The position numbers were made by a program, and so were the translations under genes. This document shows positions 27,372-36,756 of a DNA stretch of 64,000 nucleotides, one piece after another. The stretch comes from JBCCGR01 sp039029195. GTDB lineage: Bacteria; Pseudomonadota; Alphaproteobacteria; Rhizobiales; Rhizobiaceae. The notes beneath the pieces were generated by a model. That model saw only the letters and a list, made by a program, of their open reading frames with translations. It made no database searches and was not told the origin of the DNA. Location: assembly GCA_039029195.1 (NCBI GenBank), contig JBCCGR010000022.1:12949-76948 (forward strand), in the 5' to 3' direction. Position 1 is the first letter of the stretch; each line of letters starts with the position of its first letter.

Positions 27372-28472
27372 CTATTTGCCGGGGCTGTTTTTCCAGTGAT
27401 TGCGCAACTGTTGCGGAGAAATCTCACTTGAAATCAGCATCTTGGCAGCCTTATGCGCCTCACTGATCCGGCCTTCGGCGTTGAATGCCGCGATTGTGAA
27501 ACGGTCTGTCACCACGGATGACGACAAGACAGGCTTCTTCGGACGGCGTTGTCTTGTGGTGTTGGCAGCCGGTGAAACCGCCGCCTGTGGCGTTGAAAAC
27601 AGGTCCACCCCTTCAATGGCCCGGTAGGCCGGACGATCTTTCGGGATCGGCGCAAGTGCAATCGTTGGCGTTGGTGCCACAGGCTTGGCGCGCCGGACCA
27701 CGTTCTTGTTTTTGTTGTCGCTCTGATTGCCCGCAAACAGAGTTCCCGGCAGCGAGCCACCTGCAGAACCCGGGCCATCATAGGAGGCAACGAGATAGGC
27801 TTCATCCCGTCCATGCAGCGGTGCCTGTCCCACATATTCAACCCGAACGTTGGCAATGCCCTTGTTCTTATAGTCAAGAAGGTCGGCAGCGCGGGAAGAC
27901 AGATCGATGATCCGCCCGCGCGAGTAAGGCCCACGATCATTCACGCGTACAATCACCGAGCGGCCATTCGCGCGATTGGTCACACGGGCATAGCTGGGAA
28001 GCGGGAATGTCGGATGAGCAGCGGACAAAGAATACTGATCGTAAATTTCACCATTGGCGGTCAAACGACCATGGAAATTCGGACCGTACCAGGAGGCCTT
28101 GCCCCTGCGGTCATAGTTCTTGTCTTCCTTTGGATAATACCACTTGCCGCGAATCTTGTAGGGCCGTCCAATCTGGCGTCGGCCACCGCCCTTTCGCACG
28201 CGCTTTCGAGTGGTCACGCGTGGGCTTGCCGCAACGCCGAACTGCTTTGACGAGAATTTCGTCTTGTTGTTGATGTGGGCTTTGGCGCCTTTGCTCGGTT
28301 TCTTTGGTCCCCCACCACAGCCGGTCAGAACCACAGCCACGGCCAACAGTGCCAGAAAGGCAAACAGGCCGGACCCGGCAAAACCATCCGAATCATCGTC
28401 CAGTGCGTCGACGGACGAATAGTGCGTGCCATCTGGTTCCGCCGTGCGAAACCGGGAAAGAAAATTGAGCAT
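27372..28472 (-). CDS. rlpA: RlpA-type septal ring lytic transglycosylase lipoprotein
   Basis: A 366-residue protein with a hydrophobic segment and lipobox VVLTGC about residues 44-52, preceded by an unusually long cytoplasmic-type lead ([20 protein letters not shown]...). The RlpA double-psi beta barrel is at about 122-220: [73 protein letters not shown], with the catalytic-site Asp of NDRGP. No SPOR domain is obvious; the tail is low-complexity. It cleaves denuded peptidoglycan at the septum, judging by the family. dacC follows at once. Confidence 0.88.
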   Translation of the reverse strand: MLNFLSRFRTAEPDGTHYSSVDALDDDSDGFAGSGLFAFLALLAVAVVLTGCGGGPKKPSKGAKAHINNKTKFSSKQFGVAASPRVTTRKRVRKGGGRRQIGRPYKIRGKWYYPKEDKNYDRRGKASWYGPNFHGRLTANGEIYDQYSLSAAHPTFPLPSYARVTNRANGRSVIVRVNDRGPYSRGRIIDLSSRAADLLDYKNKGIANVRVEYVGQAPLHGRDEAYLVASYDGPGSAGGSLPGTLFAGNQSDNKNKNVVRRAKPVAPTPTIALAPIPKDRPAYRAIEGVDLFSTPQAAVSPAANTTRQRRPKKPVLSSSVVTDRFTIAAFNAEGRISEAHKAAKMLISSEISPQQLRNHWKNSPGK

Positions 28473-28651
28473 GTTTGCCTGCTACTCGATACACTTGCGG
28501 GCCGTACCTGTGTCAAAAACACCGACATCAGGATGAGCCGCATAGCCTATCTGCCAAGTCTTACGGGCAGGTTAATGAGACTTTAATGCAAAAAGTCAAA
28601 TTGCGGCAAAACTCGGGCGGGAATGGGCACAAAGTTGCCCTTCCCACGAAA

Positions 28652-29413
28652 CTAATTCCGCGCCTCGATTTGCAACTCATCAATCCGGTTCGGTGCCTCC
28701 GCGCCGGTGATGATCGCCCCCGCATAACCGGCCTCACCATCGGTCTTCAGCCGCTTTGGCGCTGCACCATGGCGATGCTGGATTTCAAGCACGGTTTCTG
28801 GCCTCTGATAGGTCCATGGCCGATTTTCAATCGCATAAAGATCCTTTTGCGGCGGCGCCTCATCGCCAAACCCGAAAAAGTGCAGATCGAACCCAAAATT
28901 CGGTAAGCGCGCCGAGTAAAAGGGCCGCATTCCGAGACTGGTCGCCACCCCTTTGGCTGCATCTGCATCATGTGTGCGAAGCGTCAGCAGATTGAGGCGT
29001 GGCCCGCCTCCCAACAAGTCTTCGTTCAGGGTGCCCGTTGGTCGCTCGCCCTTGAACCAATGGTCCAGAAATTCAACATCAAAACCTTCCGGATCATAAA
29101 GGTGCGCAAGATAGGCAACGTCCAATACCTGCCGGGGCTTCTCGATCTCCACACCTTTTGCACGCAGTTGATCATGGGCAAGATCGATATCGGGCACCGA
29201 AATCGAAATCTTCCAATAGATGTCATCATCTGATGGGGCGTAGCTGGTCTGTGCCTGTTCAAACAACAGCCCAGCTTCACGATCACCATAGCCGATCGTG
29301 CTGTCAGACCGCTCCCGCATTCCCAACGCATCGACATAGAAGCGCGTTTGCGCGTCGGGATCGCGAACCCGCAGCCGGATTGTGCTGATTCTGGGCAAAG
29401 AACCGCCGCTCAC
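28652..29413 (-). CDS. VOC (glyoxalase/bleomycin-resistance) family protein
   Basis: A 253-residue protein with two VOC beta-alpha-beta modules: the first starts RISTIRLRVRDPDAQTRFYVDALGMRERSDSTIGYGD and continues FSISVPDIDLAHDQLRAKGVEIEKPRQVLDVAYLAHLYDPEGFDVEFLDH-like; the second starts about residue 140 (NLLTLRTHDADAAKGVATSLGMRPFY). These folds bind a metal and act as lyases, isomerases or dioxygenases. Its start overlaps the stop of the MetE-like gene upstream by 4 bases, so both are made from one transcript and probably act in one small pathway. Confidence 0.82.
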   Translation of the reverse strand: MSGGSLPRISTIRLRVRDPDAQTRFYVDALGMRERSDSTIGYGDREAGLLFEQAQTSYAPSDDDIYWKISISVPDIDLAHDQLRAKGVEIEKPRQVLDVAYLAHLYDPEGFDVEFLDHWFKGERPTGTLNEDLLGGGPRLNLLTLRTHDADAAKGVATSLGMRPFYSARLPNFGFDLHFFGFGDEAPPQKDLYAIENRPWTYQRPETVLEIQHRHGAAPKRLKTDGEAGYAGAIITGAEAPNRIDELQIEARN

Positions 29414-30531
29414 GCGTCGACGCCACCCCAGATCGCCTCAGCGGTTTTCACCACGAGCTCCAGCTTCCGCTTCTGATCATCCTGAGTGACGGTGTTGCCT
29501 TCTTCGGTCGAGGCAAACCCACATTGTGGCGCGATGCCAAGCTGATCGATGTCGGCATGCTTTGATGCCTCATCAAACTGGCGCTCCAATTCATCAATCG
29601 TTTCGAGGCCTGCAGTCTTCGTGGTGATGAAACCGGGCATAACGCGTTGTGAACCCTTGGCCAGCAAGCGCAGTGGTTCGAGCCCCCCTGCCCGTTCCGT
29701 ATCATATTCCATGAAATAGATGTCGACACCCGTCTTGTTGAAAACGGCATCAGCAGCAGGATCATACGCCCCTTCCGCCGCATGGGTGGAACGGAAGTTG
29801 CCACGGCACATGTGCATACCGATGATCATGTCATCCGGGCGATCCTTGATCGCCTCATGCATCATCCAGGCATAACGATCGATGAGCACATCCGGGTCCA
29901 TGCCCTGCTCGGCTTTTGTAGCGCGGTGTTTTGGATCGCACAGATAAGCGAAGAAAATATCATCCATCTGGAGATAGCGGCAGCCTGCCTCGTAAAACTT
30001 GGCGACAGCCTTTTTGTAAGTCGCGGCAATATCACCGAACAGCACATCAAGATCAGCATATTCGGGCGGCGCAATGTCTTCTGGGGCGGTCCGGAAATGA
30101 CAACAACTCGGGCCGGGTATGGAGATCTTCGGCGTCACATTGGTGTTCTTTGCCACGAACCGGAAATGCTCCAACATTGGGTGATTATCGGGGAAATCGA
30201 GCTTCTTGGAGATTGTCGGGAAAATGGGACGCAGTTTCACACCCGAAAATTGCACACCCTCATCACGCTCCACGAGATCAAGCCCAGTCAACCCACCCAG
30301 GAAATCATAGTGCCAGAATGAGCGACGCAGTTCACCGTCCGTTACCACCTTCAAACCAACCGATTCCTGCAGATCGATCACGTCCTGAATGGCCTGATCT
30401 TCAACTTCAGCCAGTTCCGATGCTGTCATGGCGCCTTCATCAAAATGCGCCCTGCGCGCCGCCGTGACGTGCGTTGATCGCAACAAACTGCCCACATGGT
30501 CCGCGCGATAAAGTTTCTTTGCCGCTGACAT
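29410..30531 (-). CDS. Cobalamin-independent methionine synthase (MetE C-terminal domain)-like protein
   Basis: A 373-residue TIM-barrel protein like the MetE catalytic half, annotated elsewhere as 5-methyltetrahydropteroyltriglutamate-homocysteine methyltransferase or cobalamin-independent methionine synthase II. Motifs: RADHVGSLLR at the N terminus, DGELRRSFWHYDFLGGL, ISIPGPSCCHFR, MDDIFFAYLCDP, GMHMCRGNFRS (zinc His and Cys) and LGIAPQCGFASTEEGN. Proteins of this size lack the MetE N-terminal half and may use other methyl donors or thiols. AGGAGGAGGG before the ATG at 30531 is a very strong ribosome-binding site. It is coupled to a VOC protein. Confidence 0.85.
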   Translation of the reverse strand: MSAAKKLYRADHVGSLLRSTHVTAARRAHFDEGAMTASELAEVEDQAIQDVIDLQESVGLKVVTDGELRRSFWHYDFLGGLTGLDLVERDEGVQFSGVKLRPIFPTISKKLDFPDNHPMLEHFRFVAKNTNVTPKISIPGPSCCHFRTAPEDIAPPEYADLDVLFGDIAATYKKAVAKFYEAGCRYLQMDDIFFAYLCDPKHRATKAEQGMDPDVLIDRYAWMMHEAIKDRPDDMIIGMHMCRGNFRSTHAAEGAYDPAADAVFNKTGVDIYFMEYDTERAGGLEPLRLLAKGSQRVMPGFITTKTAGLETIDELERQFDEASKHADIDQLGIAPQCGFASTEEGNTVTQDDQKRKLELVVKTAEAIWGGVDA

Positions 30532-30629
30532 GGTCCCTCCTCCTTGTCGCTTCATAAACAAGTGAAGCATTCGACAAGCGCGGGAGCAAGATGTTCGGCG
30601 TGTTCAAACAACAGGCGCACCAAAACAAA

Positions 30630-30656
30630 GGTCGGCAGAATTGTCTCCTGCCGACC
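30630..30656 (-). terminator. Terminator hairpin of the nqr operon
   Basis: GGTCGGCAG (30630-30638) and CTGCCGACC (30648-30656) are perfect 9-bp arms with a 9-base loop. Reading on the minus strand, after nqrF, a T-rich stretch (TTTGTTTTG) follows the stem, the pattern of an intrinsic terminator. Confidence 0.75.
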
Positions 30657-30728
30657 CAAGTCAGTTCTCATCTATCAGCCACGAACCGTCCTGAACGGCG
30701 TGCTAAGGCTGCGAAATTGTGGTGTTAA

Positions 30729-31952
30729 TTATCCGCCAAAATCATCGAGCATGATGTCTTCGCGGTCCACACCGAGTTCAAGCAGCATGGCAATCACCGA
30801 TGAGTTCATGATTGGAGGGCCACACATGTAATATTCGCAATCCTCTGGCGCCGGGTGATCCTTCAGATATTCTTCCATAAGCACATTGTGAATAAAGCCG
30901 GTGTAGCCGTCCCAATCATCTTCCGGCAGCGCATCGGACAGCGCCACATGCCAGGTGAAGTTGTCGAACTGTTTGGCAAGTTCGTCAAAATCTTCAACGA
31001 AGAACATTTCCTTCTTCGAACGTGCGCCATACCAGAAAGTGATCTTGCGGTTGCGGTTTTCCAACCGCTTGAGCTGGTCGAAGATGTGGCTGCGCATGGG
31101 CGCCATACCGGCACCACCGCCAACAAACACCATCTCTTTTTCGGTTTCGCGAGCGAAGAACTCGCCGAACGGGCCAGAGATCGTCACTTTGTCGCCCGGC
31201 TTCAGATTGAAGATGAATGACGACATTTGCCCGGGAGGAATTCCCTGTGATCCCGGAGGAGGCGAAGCAATACGGACGTTAAGCATGATGATGCCCTTTT
31301 CGTCCGGGTAGTTGGCCATGGAATAGGCGCGTTCAATCGGCACTTCCACAACCGATTCGTATTGCCAGACATTGAATTTGTCCCAGTCTTCCCGGTATTC
31401 GTCTTCCACATCGAATTCGGTGTAGTTCACCCGGTGGGCCGGAGCCTCAATCTGGATATAGCCCCCGGCACGGAAATTGACGTCCTCACCTTCTGGAAGC
31501 TTCAGAACCAGAGCCTTGATGAAGGTCGCCACATTGTGGTTGGAAACGACCTCGCATTCCCACTTTTTAACACCGAACACCTCTTCGGGCACTTCGATGT
31601 TCATGTCCTGTTTAACCGCCACCTGACAGGAAAGTCTGTCGCCACAGGCCGCTTCACGCTTGGTGATGTGGCCTTCTTCGGTCGGCAGAATAGAACCGCC
31701 GCCGGAGTGAATTTTCACCCGGCACTGGGCACAGGTGCCACCACCACCACAGGCAGAAGGAACAAACAGCTTCTGTTCAGCGAGCGTTTGCAAAAGCTTG
31801 CCACCGGCAGGAACGGAAATTGTCTTCTCGCCGTTGATTGTAATGTCCACGTTGCCCGTGGAGACGAGCCGCGAACGGGCGGCGAGAATGATCGTCACCA
31901 GCGCAAGAACAATCAGGGTGAACAGGAAAATTCCAAGTCCGAAAGTTACCAT
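30729..31952 (-). CDS. nqrF: Na+-translocating NADH:quinone reductase subunit F
   Basis: The NADH-oxidising subunit, 407 residues. One N-terminal membrane helix ([20 protein letters not shown]) anchors a [2Fe-2S] ferredoxin domain with C68, C74, C77 and C109 ([10 protein letters not shown] spacing) and a ferredoxin-NADP reductase-like module: the FAD site [43 protein letters not shown] and the C-terminal [34 protein letters not shown]. It passes electrons from NADH through FAD and the iron-sulfur centre to NqrD/E and the FMN subunits. It is the last gene of the nqr operon, 10 bases after nqrE. Confidence 0.97.
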   Translation of the reverse strand: MVTFGLGIFLFTLIVLALVTIILAARSRLVSTGNVDITINGEKTISVPAGGKLLQTLAEQKLFVPSACGGGGTCAQCRVKIHSGGGSILPTEEGHITKREAACGDRLSCQVAVKQDMNIEVPEEVFGVKKWECEVVSNHNVATFIKALVLKLPEGEDVNFRAGGYIQIEAPAHRVNYTEFDVEDEYREDWDKFNVWQYESVVEVPIERAYSMANYPDEKGIIMLNVRIASPPPGSQGIPPGQMSSFIFNLKPGDKVTISGPFGEFFARETEKEMVFVGGGAGMAPMRSHIFDQLKRLENRNRKITFWYGARSKKEMFFVEDFDELAKQFDNFTWHVALSDALPEDDWDGYTGFIHNVLMEEYLKDHPAPEDCEYYMCGPPIMNSSVIAMLLELGVDREDIMLDDFGG

Positions 31953-31962
31953 TGATCGCTCC

Positions 31963-32571
31963 CTAAAGCTTCACGCCGCTGAAGGACATGAACGCCATCG
32001 CCATCAGGCCCGCAGAGATAAAGGTAATTCCGAGGCCCTGCAGGCCATCAGGAATATCAGAATATTTCAGCTTCTCGCGCACACCAGCCATTGCGGTGAT
32101 CGCCAACGCCCAGCCAAAACCGGATGACACACCATAGGTGACCGATTCAGCGAAATCATACGAGCGTTCCACCATGAACAGAGATCCGCCCAGAATGGCG
32201 CAGTTCACGGTGATCAGCGGCAAAAACACGCCAAGGGCGTTGTAAAGCGGCGGGAAATACCGGTCGAGCACCATTTCCAGGATCTGCACGAGTGCCGCAA
32301 TCACCCCGATGTAGGAGATCAACCCCAGAAAGGTCAGATCGACGTCCGAAAATCCGGCCCAGGAAAGCGCGCCCGGTGCCAGCAGGTAAGTCAGGATCAG
32401 ATTGTTGGCTGGAACCGTGATCGACTGCACAATCATCACGGAAATACCGAGACCAATGGCCGTCGCGATTTTCTTCGAAACCGCGATGAAAGTGCACATG
32501 CCAAGGAAGAACGAAAGGGCGAGGTTTTCGACGAATATCGCCTTAACCGCCAGGGAGATGAGACCCTCCAT
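31963..32571 (-). CDS. nqrE: Na+-translocating NADH:quinone reductase subunit E
   Basis: A 202-residue polytopic membrane subunit with six helices. The two Cys residues that hold an intramembrane [2Fe-2S] centre together with NqrD are present: C26 in [16 protein letters not shown], at the same residue number as in Vibrio cholerae, and the second in [10 protein letters not shown]. It overlaps nqrD by one base and is followed by nqrF. Confidence 0.97.
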   Translation of the reverse strand: MEGLISLAVKAIFVENLALSFFLGMCTFIAVSKKIATAIGLGISVMIVQSITVPANNLILTYLLAPGALSWAGFSDVDLTFLGLISYIGVIAALVQILEMVLDRYFPPLYNALGVFLPLITVNCAILGGSLFMVERSYDFAESVTYGVSSGFGWALAITAMAGVREKLKYSDIPDGLQGLGITFISAGLMAMAFMSFSGVKL

Positions 32572-33224
32572 CAGTGGCTCTCCGCAACCTGAATTTTGAA
32601 CTCACGCTCTTCCACCTGGCTGGGTTTCCAGGCGCGTATGGCCCAGATCAGAAGACCGATGATGAAAAACGCTGATGGTGGCAGCAGCAGCAACCCGTTT
32701 GGAATGTACCAGCCACCATTGTTTGCAGTCTCCAGAATGGAGATGCCGAAAAGACTGCCGGACCCGAACAATTCGCGGACCGTACCCACCAGCATCAGGA
32801 TCAACCCATAGCCGAGCCCGTTGCCCACGCCGTCGATGAAGGAGTCAATCGGCGGGTTTTTCATGGCAAACGCTTCAGCGCGTCCCATCACAATGCAGTT
32901 GGTGATGATCAGACCAACAAAAACTGATAGGGTTTTGGAAATTTCGAACGCATAGGCCTTCAGGAGCTGATCAACCAGAATAACCAGCGACGCGATAATC
33001 ACCATCTGCACAATAATGCGGATCGACCCCGGAATGTGATTTCGGATCATCGAGATGAACATCGATGAAAATCCGGTCACGAGGGTCACGGCAACCGACA
33101 TCACAAATGCCACCTGCAGTGATGAGGTCACAGCAAGCGCCGAACAGATGCCAAGAACCTGTAGGGCGATCGGATTATTGTCGACCATAGGGTCAATGAG
33201 CATTTCTCTGCGCGTCTGGGTCAA
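32571..33224 (-). CDS. nqrD: Na+-translocating NADH:quinone reductase subunit D
   Basis: A 217-residue membrane subunit, the pseudo-symmetric partner of NqrE. Cys in [15 protein letters not shown] (C27) and in [18 protein letters not shown] are the expected iron-sulfur ligands. RRE and [14 protein letters not shown] at the N terminus is typical. An internal ATG at residue 8 is an alternative start. It overlaps nqrC by 4 bases and nqrE by one. Confidence 0.97.
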   Translation of the reverse strand: MTQTRREMLIDPMVDNNPIALQVLGICSALAVTSSLQVAFVMSVAVTLVTGFSSMFISMIRNHIPGSIRIIVQMVIIASLVILVDQLLKAYAFEISKTLSVFVGLIITNCIVMGRAEAFAMKNPPIDSFIDGVGNGLGYGLILMLVGTVRELFGSGSLFGISILETANNGGWYIPNGLLLLPPSAFFIIGLLIWAIRAWKPSQVEEREFKIQVAESH

Positions 33225-34033
33225 AATACGCGTCCTGTTTTCAGATTATCCAATAAGGGTTTGAAGCCCGCCTCGCCCATCCAGAACTTGACCAGATTAT
33301 CAACTCCAACAGTGGTGAGCGTTGCTCCGGCCAGAGCATCAATATGATATTCCGCACCGGCAGCCGGTTTGGTCTTGGCGACAGTTATCTGCAAATTGCC
33401 ATCACCGTCGGACAGCTTTTTGCCATTCCACAGCGCCTTCCAGCGCGGATTGTCCACTTCGGCACCCAGGCCCGGTGTTTCGGCATGTTCATAGAACTGG
33501 AGGCCGTAAATATCGTTTCCGTTTTCTTCCAGTGCAATGAACCCGTAGAGCGTTGACCACAATCCGTAACCATGGATCGGCAGGATGACCTTGTCGACCG
33601 CTCCGGCATCGTCTCTCAAGACATAAACGGTCGCAAACTTGGTCTTGCGCACAATGCCCGCAGGATCATTGGCAAGGGCAACCGATGTGGCCGGATCTTC
33701 GCTGGCGGCGCGATCATCGAACGTCGCCGCATCGAACTGTTCAGCAACCTTGCCGGATTCAAGCTCGATCACGTGCTGCTCAAAAATCGAGAAGGATTGC
33801 ACCACATCCTTGGACGGATCGTAGATACCGGCCACCTGCAGAATGTTGATCTGCTTGTCCTTGAGCGCATTGATTTCCTGCAGCGGCCGAACGGCAACCG
33901 CGACGGCTGACACCACCATGGACGCGACCAGACAAAGCGCTACGGCAACGAAAATCGTCTTGCCGACTGAGTCCGCAGGCTGCGCCAGAAACCGCTGAAT
34001 GAAATTTTGGTTCTTGCCGTTTTCCTCAGGCAT
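33221..34033 (-). CDS. nqrC: Na+-translocating NADH:quinone reductase subunit C
   Basis: A 270-residue subunit with one N-terminal membrane helix ([21 protein letters not shown]) and a large periplasmic domain. The covalent FMN site is the Thr of [12 protein letters not shown] (T238), the target of ApbE, which is encoded across the divergent intergenic region. [19 protein letters not shown] and [31 protein letters not shown] are classic NqrC stretches. Overlaps 8 bases with nqrB and 4 with nqrD. Confidence 0.97.
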   Translation of the reverse strand: MPEENGKNQNFIQRFLAQPADSVGKTIFVAVALCLVASMVVSAVAVAVRPLQEINALKDKQINILQVAGIYDPSKDVVQSFSIFEQHVIELESGKVAEQFDAATFDDRAASEDPATSVALANDPAGIVRKTKFATVYVLRDDAGAVDKVILPIHGYGLWSTLYGFIALEENGNDIYGLQFYEHAETPGLGAEVDNPRWKALWNGKKLSDGDGNLQITVAKTKPAAGAEYHIDALAGATLTTVGVDNLVKFWMGEAGFKPLLDNLKTGRVF

Positions 34034-35225
34034 GGCGCTTCGCTCTTCGCTTGATATTGGCCTGCACCACGAAATAGTCGATCAGCGGCGCAAACACGTT
34101 GCCAAACAGGATTGCCAGCATCATGCCCTCAGGAAATGCGGGGTTGAGCACCCGGATCAACACGACCATGACGCCGATCAGCGCACCATAAATGTAGCGG
34201 CCCATATTGGTGTGCGAACCGGAGACAGGTTCCGTCACCATGAATGCCAGTCCAAACGCGTAGCCGCCAAGCACCAGATGCCAGTACCACGGCATTGCAA
34301 ACATCGGATTGCTGTCGGAACCGATCCAGTTCAGCAACAGGCTGAAGCCGATCATGCCGCCGAGACAACCTACAACCATGCGGTAGTTCGCAATTTTCGT
34401 AATCAGCAGGAACAAAAGGCCCAAGGCAGCGGCAAGGGTTGAGGTCTCGCCAATGGATCCGGGGATAAAGCCCAGGAAGCTGTCCCACCAGGTCACACCG
34501 CGCGCGGCCAGTTCCTGCACACCATCAGCCGCCGTGACAGCCAGCGCCGTGGCCCCTGTAAACCCGTCAACTGGCACCCACACGGCATCGCCGGAAAGCT
34601 GCGCCGGATAGGCAAAGTACAGAAACGCGCGACCAGTGAGGGCCGGATTCAAAAAGTTCTTGCCCGTACCGCCAAACACTTCCTTGCCGATCACCACGCC
34701 GAAAATGATGCCGAGCGCCACCTGCCACAACGGGGTTGTTGCCGGAACAATCAGCGCATAAAGCATGGAGGAAACGAGAAATCCCTCATTCACCTCGTGT
34801 TTGCGCACGGTGGCGAAGATGACTTCGAAAACGCCGCCTGCCACCAGTGTGGTTATGTAGATCGGCAGAAAGTACAGCGCTCCATGCGCCAAGTTGGCGA
34901 AGATGTTGGCCGGGTTGAAACCAATGCCCAGCGCTTCAATGATCCAGGCCCGCCAGCCTGACGCGCCAAATTCGGCGATCTGCAGGTTGGTTTGATAGCC
35001 GACATTATAAAGCCCCATCAGAATGCATGGGATGGTGGAAATGACCACATAGGTCATGATCCGCTTCATATCGATGTAAGACCGTGCATGGGGTGCTGCG
35101 GTCGTCACCGTTTTGGGCGTGTAAAGAAAGCTCTCCACCATCTCGTAGATGGGGAAGTAGCGTTCCAGCTTGCCGCCTTTCAGAAAGTGCGGCTCTACCC
35201 GGTCAAAAAAGTCGCGAAGTGCCAA
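34026..35225 (-). CDS. nqrB: Na+-translocating NADH:quinone reductase subunit B
   Basis: The 399-residue central membrane subunit that forms the sodium path and binds FMN and riboflavin. The FMN-bearing threonine is T226 in DGFTGATALA. Recognisable regions: KGGKLERYFPIYEMVESFLYTPKTVT at the N terminus, GFLVSSMLYALIVPATTPLWQVALGIIFGVVIGKEVFGGTGKNFLNPALTGRAFLYFAYP and the C-terminal MLAILFGNVFAPLIDYFVVQANIKRR. It begins 2 bases after nqrA and overlaps nqrC by 8 bases. Confidence 0.97.
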   Translation of the reverse strand: MALRDFFDRVEPHFLKGGKLERYFPIYEMVESFLYTPKTVTTAAPHARSYIDMKRIMTYVVISTIPCILMGLYNVGYQTNLQIAEFGASGWRAWIIEALGIGFNPANIFANLAHGALYFLPIYITTLVAGGVFEVIFATVRKHEVNEGFLVSSMLYALIVPATTPLWQVALGIIFGVVIGKEVFGGTGKNFLNPALTGRAFLYFAYPAQLSGDAVWVPVDGFTGATALAVTAADGVQELAARGVTWWDSFLGFIPGSIGETSTLAAALGLLFLLITKIANYRMVVGCLGGMIGFSLLLNWIGSDSNPMFAMPWYWHLVLGGYAFGLAFMVTEPVSGSHTNMGRYIYGALIGVMVVLIRVLNPAFPEGMMLAILFGNVFAPLIDYFVVQANIKRRAKRHA

Positions 35226-35227
35226 AA

Positions 35228-36571
35228 CTAGCCCTCTTTCTCAATCTTGGACAGGCAATCGCGAAGCGCCATACCGTATTCATATTTTGCAGGACAAGCG
35301 AAGCCAAGAAGGCCAAGGTCTTCCTCATCCAGTTCGAGTGCACCCAGCGCCTGTGCCTGGTCCGTATCCATCACCAGAAGCGCCCGCAAAAGCTGGGTTG
35401 GCAGATAATCCTGCGGCATCAGCTCTTCAAAGGTGCCAATTGGCACCATTGCGCGGCGGCCACCATTCAAATTGGTGGTCAATGCGTATAGCTTCTTGAC
35501 GAAGGCCGAGCCAAGGACAGGCTGAAAGGAGTATTTCGATGCCATGGGACGGATCCAGCCCATGGGGATCTGCTTGTGATCTTCTTCCATGAGCGTGGCC
35601 TGGCGGGCATAGCGGCCAAGGTAGGCGTCTGCCCCCTCCCCCGCTTTTCCGCTCAGCACGGAACCCGAGATCATCCGAACCGGCAGTTCAGCAACAATGT
35701 CATCATCGAAAAGCTGTTCCATCGACGCCCCGGCAGGCACTTTCACGATACGCGGATTGCTGCAGGCGGGTCCGCAAAGCGCAATCACGCGGGAAGGATC
35801 ATATTGTCCCGTGAGAAGCAGCCGACCGATGGTGATTACGTCGTGATATCCGATGGTCCAAACGGTCTTCGCTGCATTCGGCGGCACCAGAAAATGCATA
35901 TGAGTGCCTGCAAGGCCCGCCGGATGAGGACCTGTGAACGAAACTGTCTCTATATTCTGACCATCGATGGAAGGGATACGCCCGTCACCATTGGTGCAGA
36001 CAAATGTTTTTCCCTCACACAGACCGGAAACCGCCTTGGCGCCAGCGGCGAAAGCCTCGGCCTCCAGCGCGATAACATCTGCAGGATTGGCCGCCAGCGG
36101 CTCAGTGTCCGTCGCGGTGATGTAAATGGCCTCTGGCAGCGATCCAGGCATGGCCACTTTGGAATAGGGTCGCGTTCGAAACGAGGACCACAATCCCGCC
36201 TTGCACAAGAGCTCGGTCAGCCCTTCACGAGTTTCTGTGTTGCTGTCTTTGGAAAAATCGATCGGCGCGTCTTCAGCTTCGTCGACCTCAACCACAATGC
36301 TGATCAGCTTGCGGCGTGCGCCACGGTTGATTTCCACGACCGTTCCCGAAACCGGTGAGACAATCTTGACATCCGGCATGGTCTTGTCGGTCAGCATCGG
36401 CGTACCGGCCACAACCTTCTCACCCTCCTCCGCACTGATGCGCGGTTTCAGGCCAATATAGTCGTCGCCCAGCACGGCAACCCGGGTGATGCGCGGCGGA
36501 TCTTTAATTTCGGGACCGGCTGCACCTGTAATGGGCAGGTTCAGCCCCTTGCTCAACGCATAGTGCCGCAC
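35228..36571 (-). CDS. nqrA: Na+-translocating NADH:quinone reductase subunit A
   Basis: The 447-residue peripheral cytoplasmic subunit implicated in quinone binding. The N terminus LSKGLNLPITGAAGPEIKDPP, then VLGDDYIGLKPRISAEEGEKVVAGTPMLTDK and VSPVSGTVVEINRGARRKLISIVVE (lipoyl-like barrel) and GLCEGKTFVCTNGDG identify it, as does GAERALVMDTD-type sequence ALLVMDTDQAQALGALELDEEDLGLLGFACPAKYEYG near the end. It starts at a GTG (36571) behind GAGAG and is the first gene of nqrABCDEF. A long palindrome lies about 40 bp upstream. Confidence 0.96.
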   Translation of the reverse strand: MRHYALSKGLNLPITGAAGPEIKDPPRITRVAVLGDDYIGLKPRISAEEGEKVVAGTPMLTDKTMPDVKIVSPVSGTVVEINRGARRKLISIVVEVDEAEDAPIDFSKDSNTETREGLTELLCKAGLWSSFRTRPYSKVAMPGSLPEAIYITATDTEPLAANPADVIALEAEAFAAGAKAVSGLCEGKTFVCTNGDGRIPSIDGQNIETVSFTGPHPAGLAGTHMHFLVPPNAAKTVWTIGYHDVITIGRLLLTGQYDPSRVIALCGPACSNPRIVKVPAGASMEQLFDDDIVAELPVRMISGSVLSGKAGEGADAYLGRYARQATLMEEDHKQIPMGWIRPMASKYSFQPVLGSAFVKKLYALTTNLNGGRRAMVPIGTFEELMPQDYLPTQLLRALLVMDTDQAQALGALELDEEDLGLLGFACPAKYEYGMALRDCLSKIEKEG

Positions 36572-36608
36572 TTTAGTCTCTCAAATTCGCTTGAATCATG
36601 TTGTCTAA

Positions 36609-36633
36609 CGTCGCGTAACTCGTTATCGCGACG
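36609..36633. promoter_or_regulatory. 25-bp palindrome in the nqrA-apbE divergent promoter region
   Basis: CGTCGCG-TAAC-TC-GTTA-T-CGCGACG: the outer 7-bp arms (36609-36615 and 36627-36633) and inner 4-bp arms (TAAC/GTTA) are perfect apart from one extra base. It sits about 38 bp upstream of the nqrA start and 124 bp from apbE, a good place for a regulator that acts on both directions. The binding protein is unknown. Confidence 0.5.
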
Positions 36634-36756
36634 AGGGCTACCATATCTGTTCGGACCTTGCGCGCCAGTTATATATTTTTGTTGAAATAGGCAAGGATTT
36701 CGATGAGAAGGCTCACACAATAAACAAATCCGGCAATCAGCAGCTGAGGAATTTCC

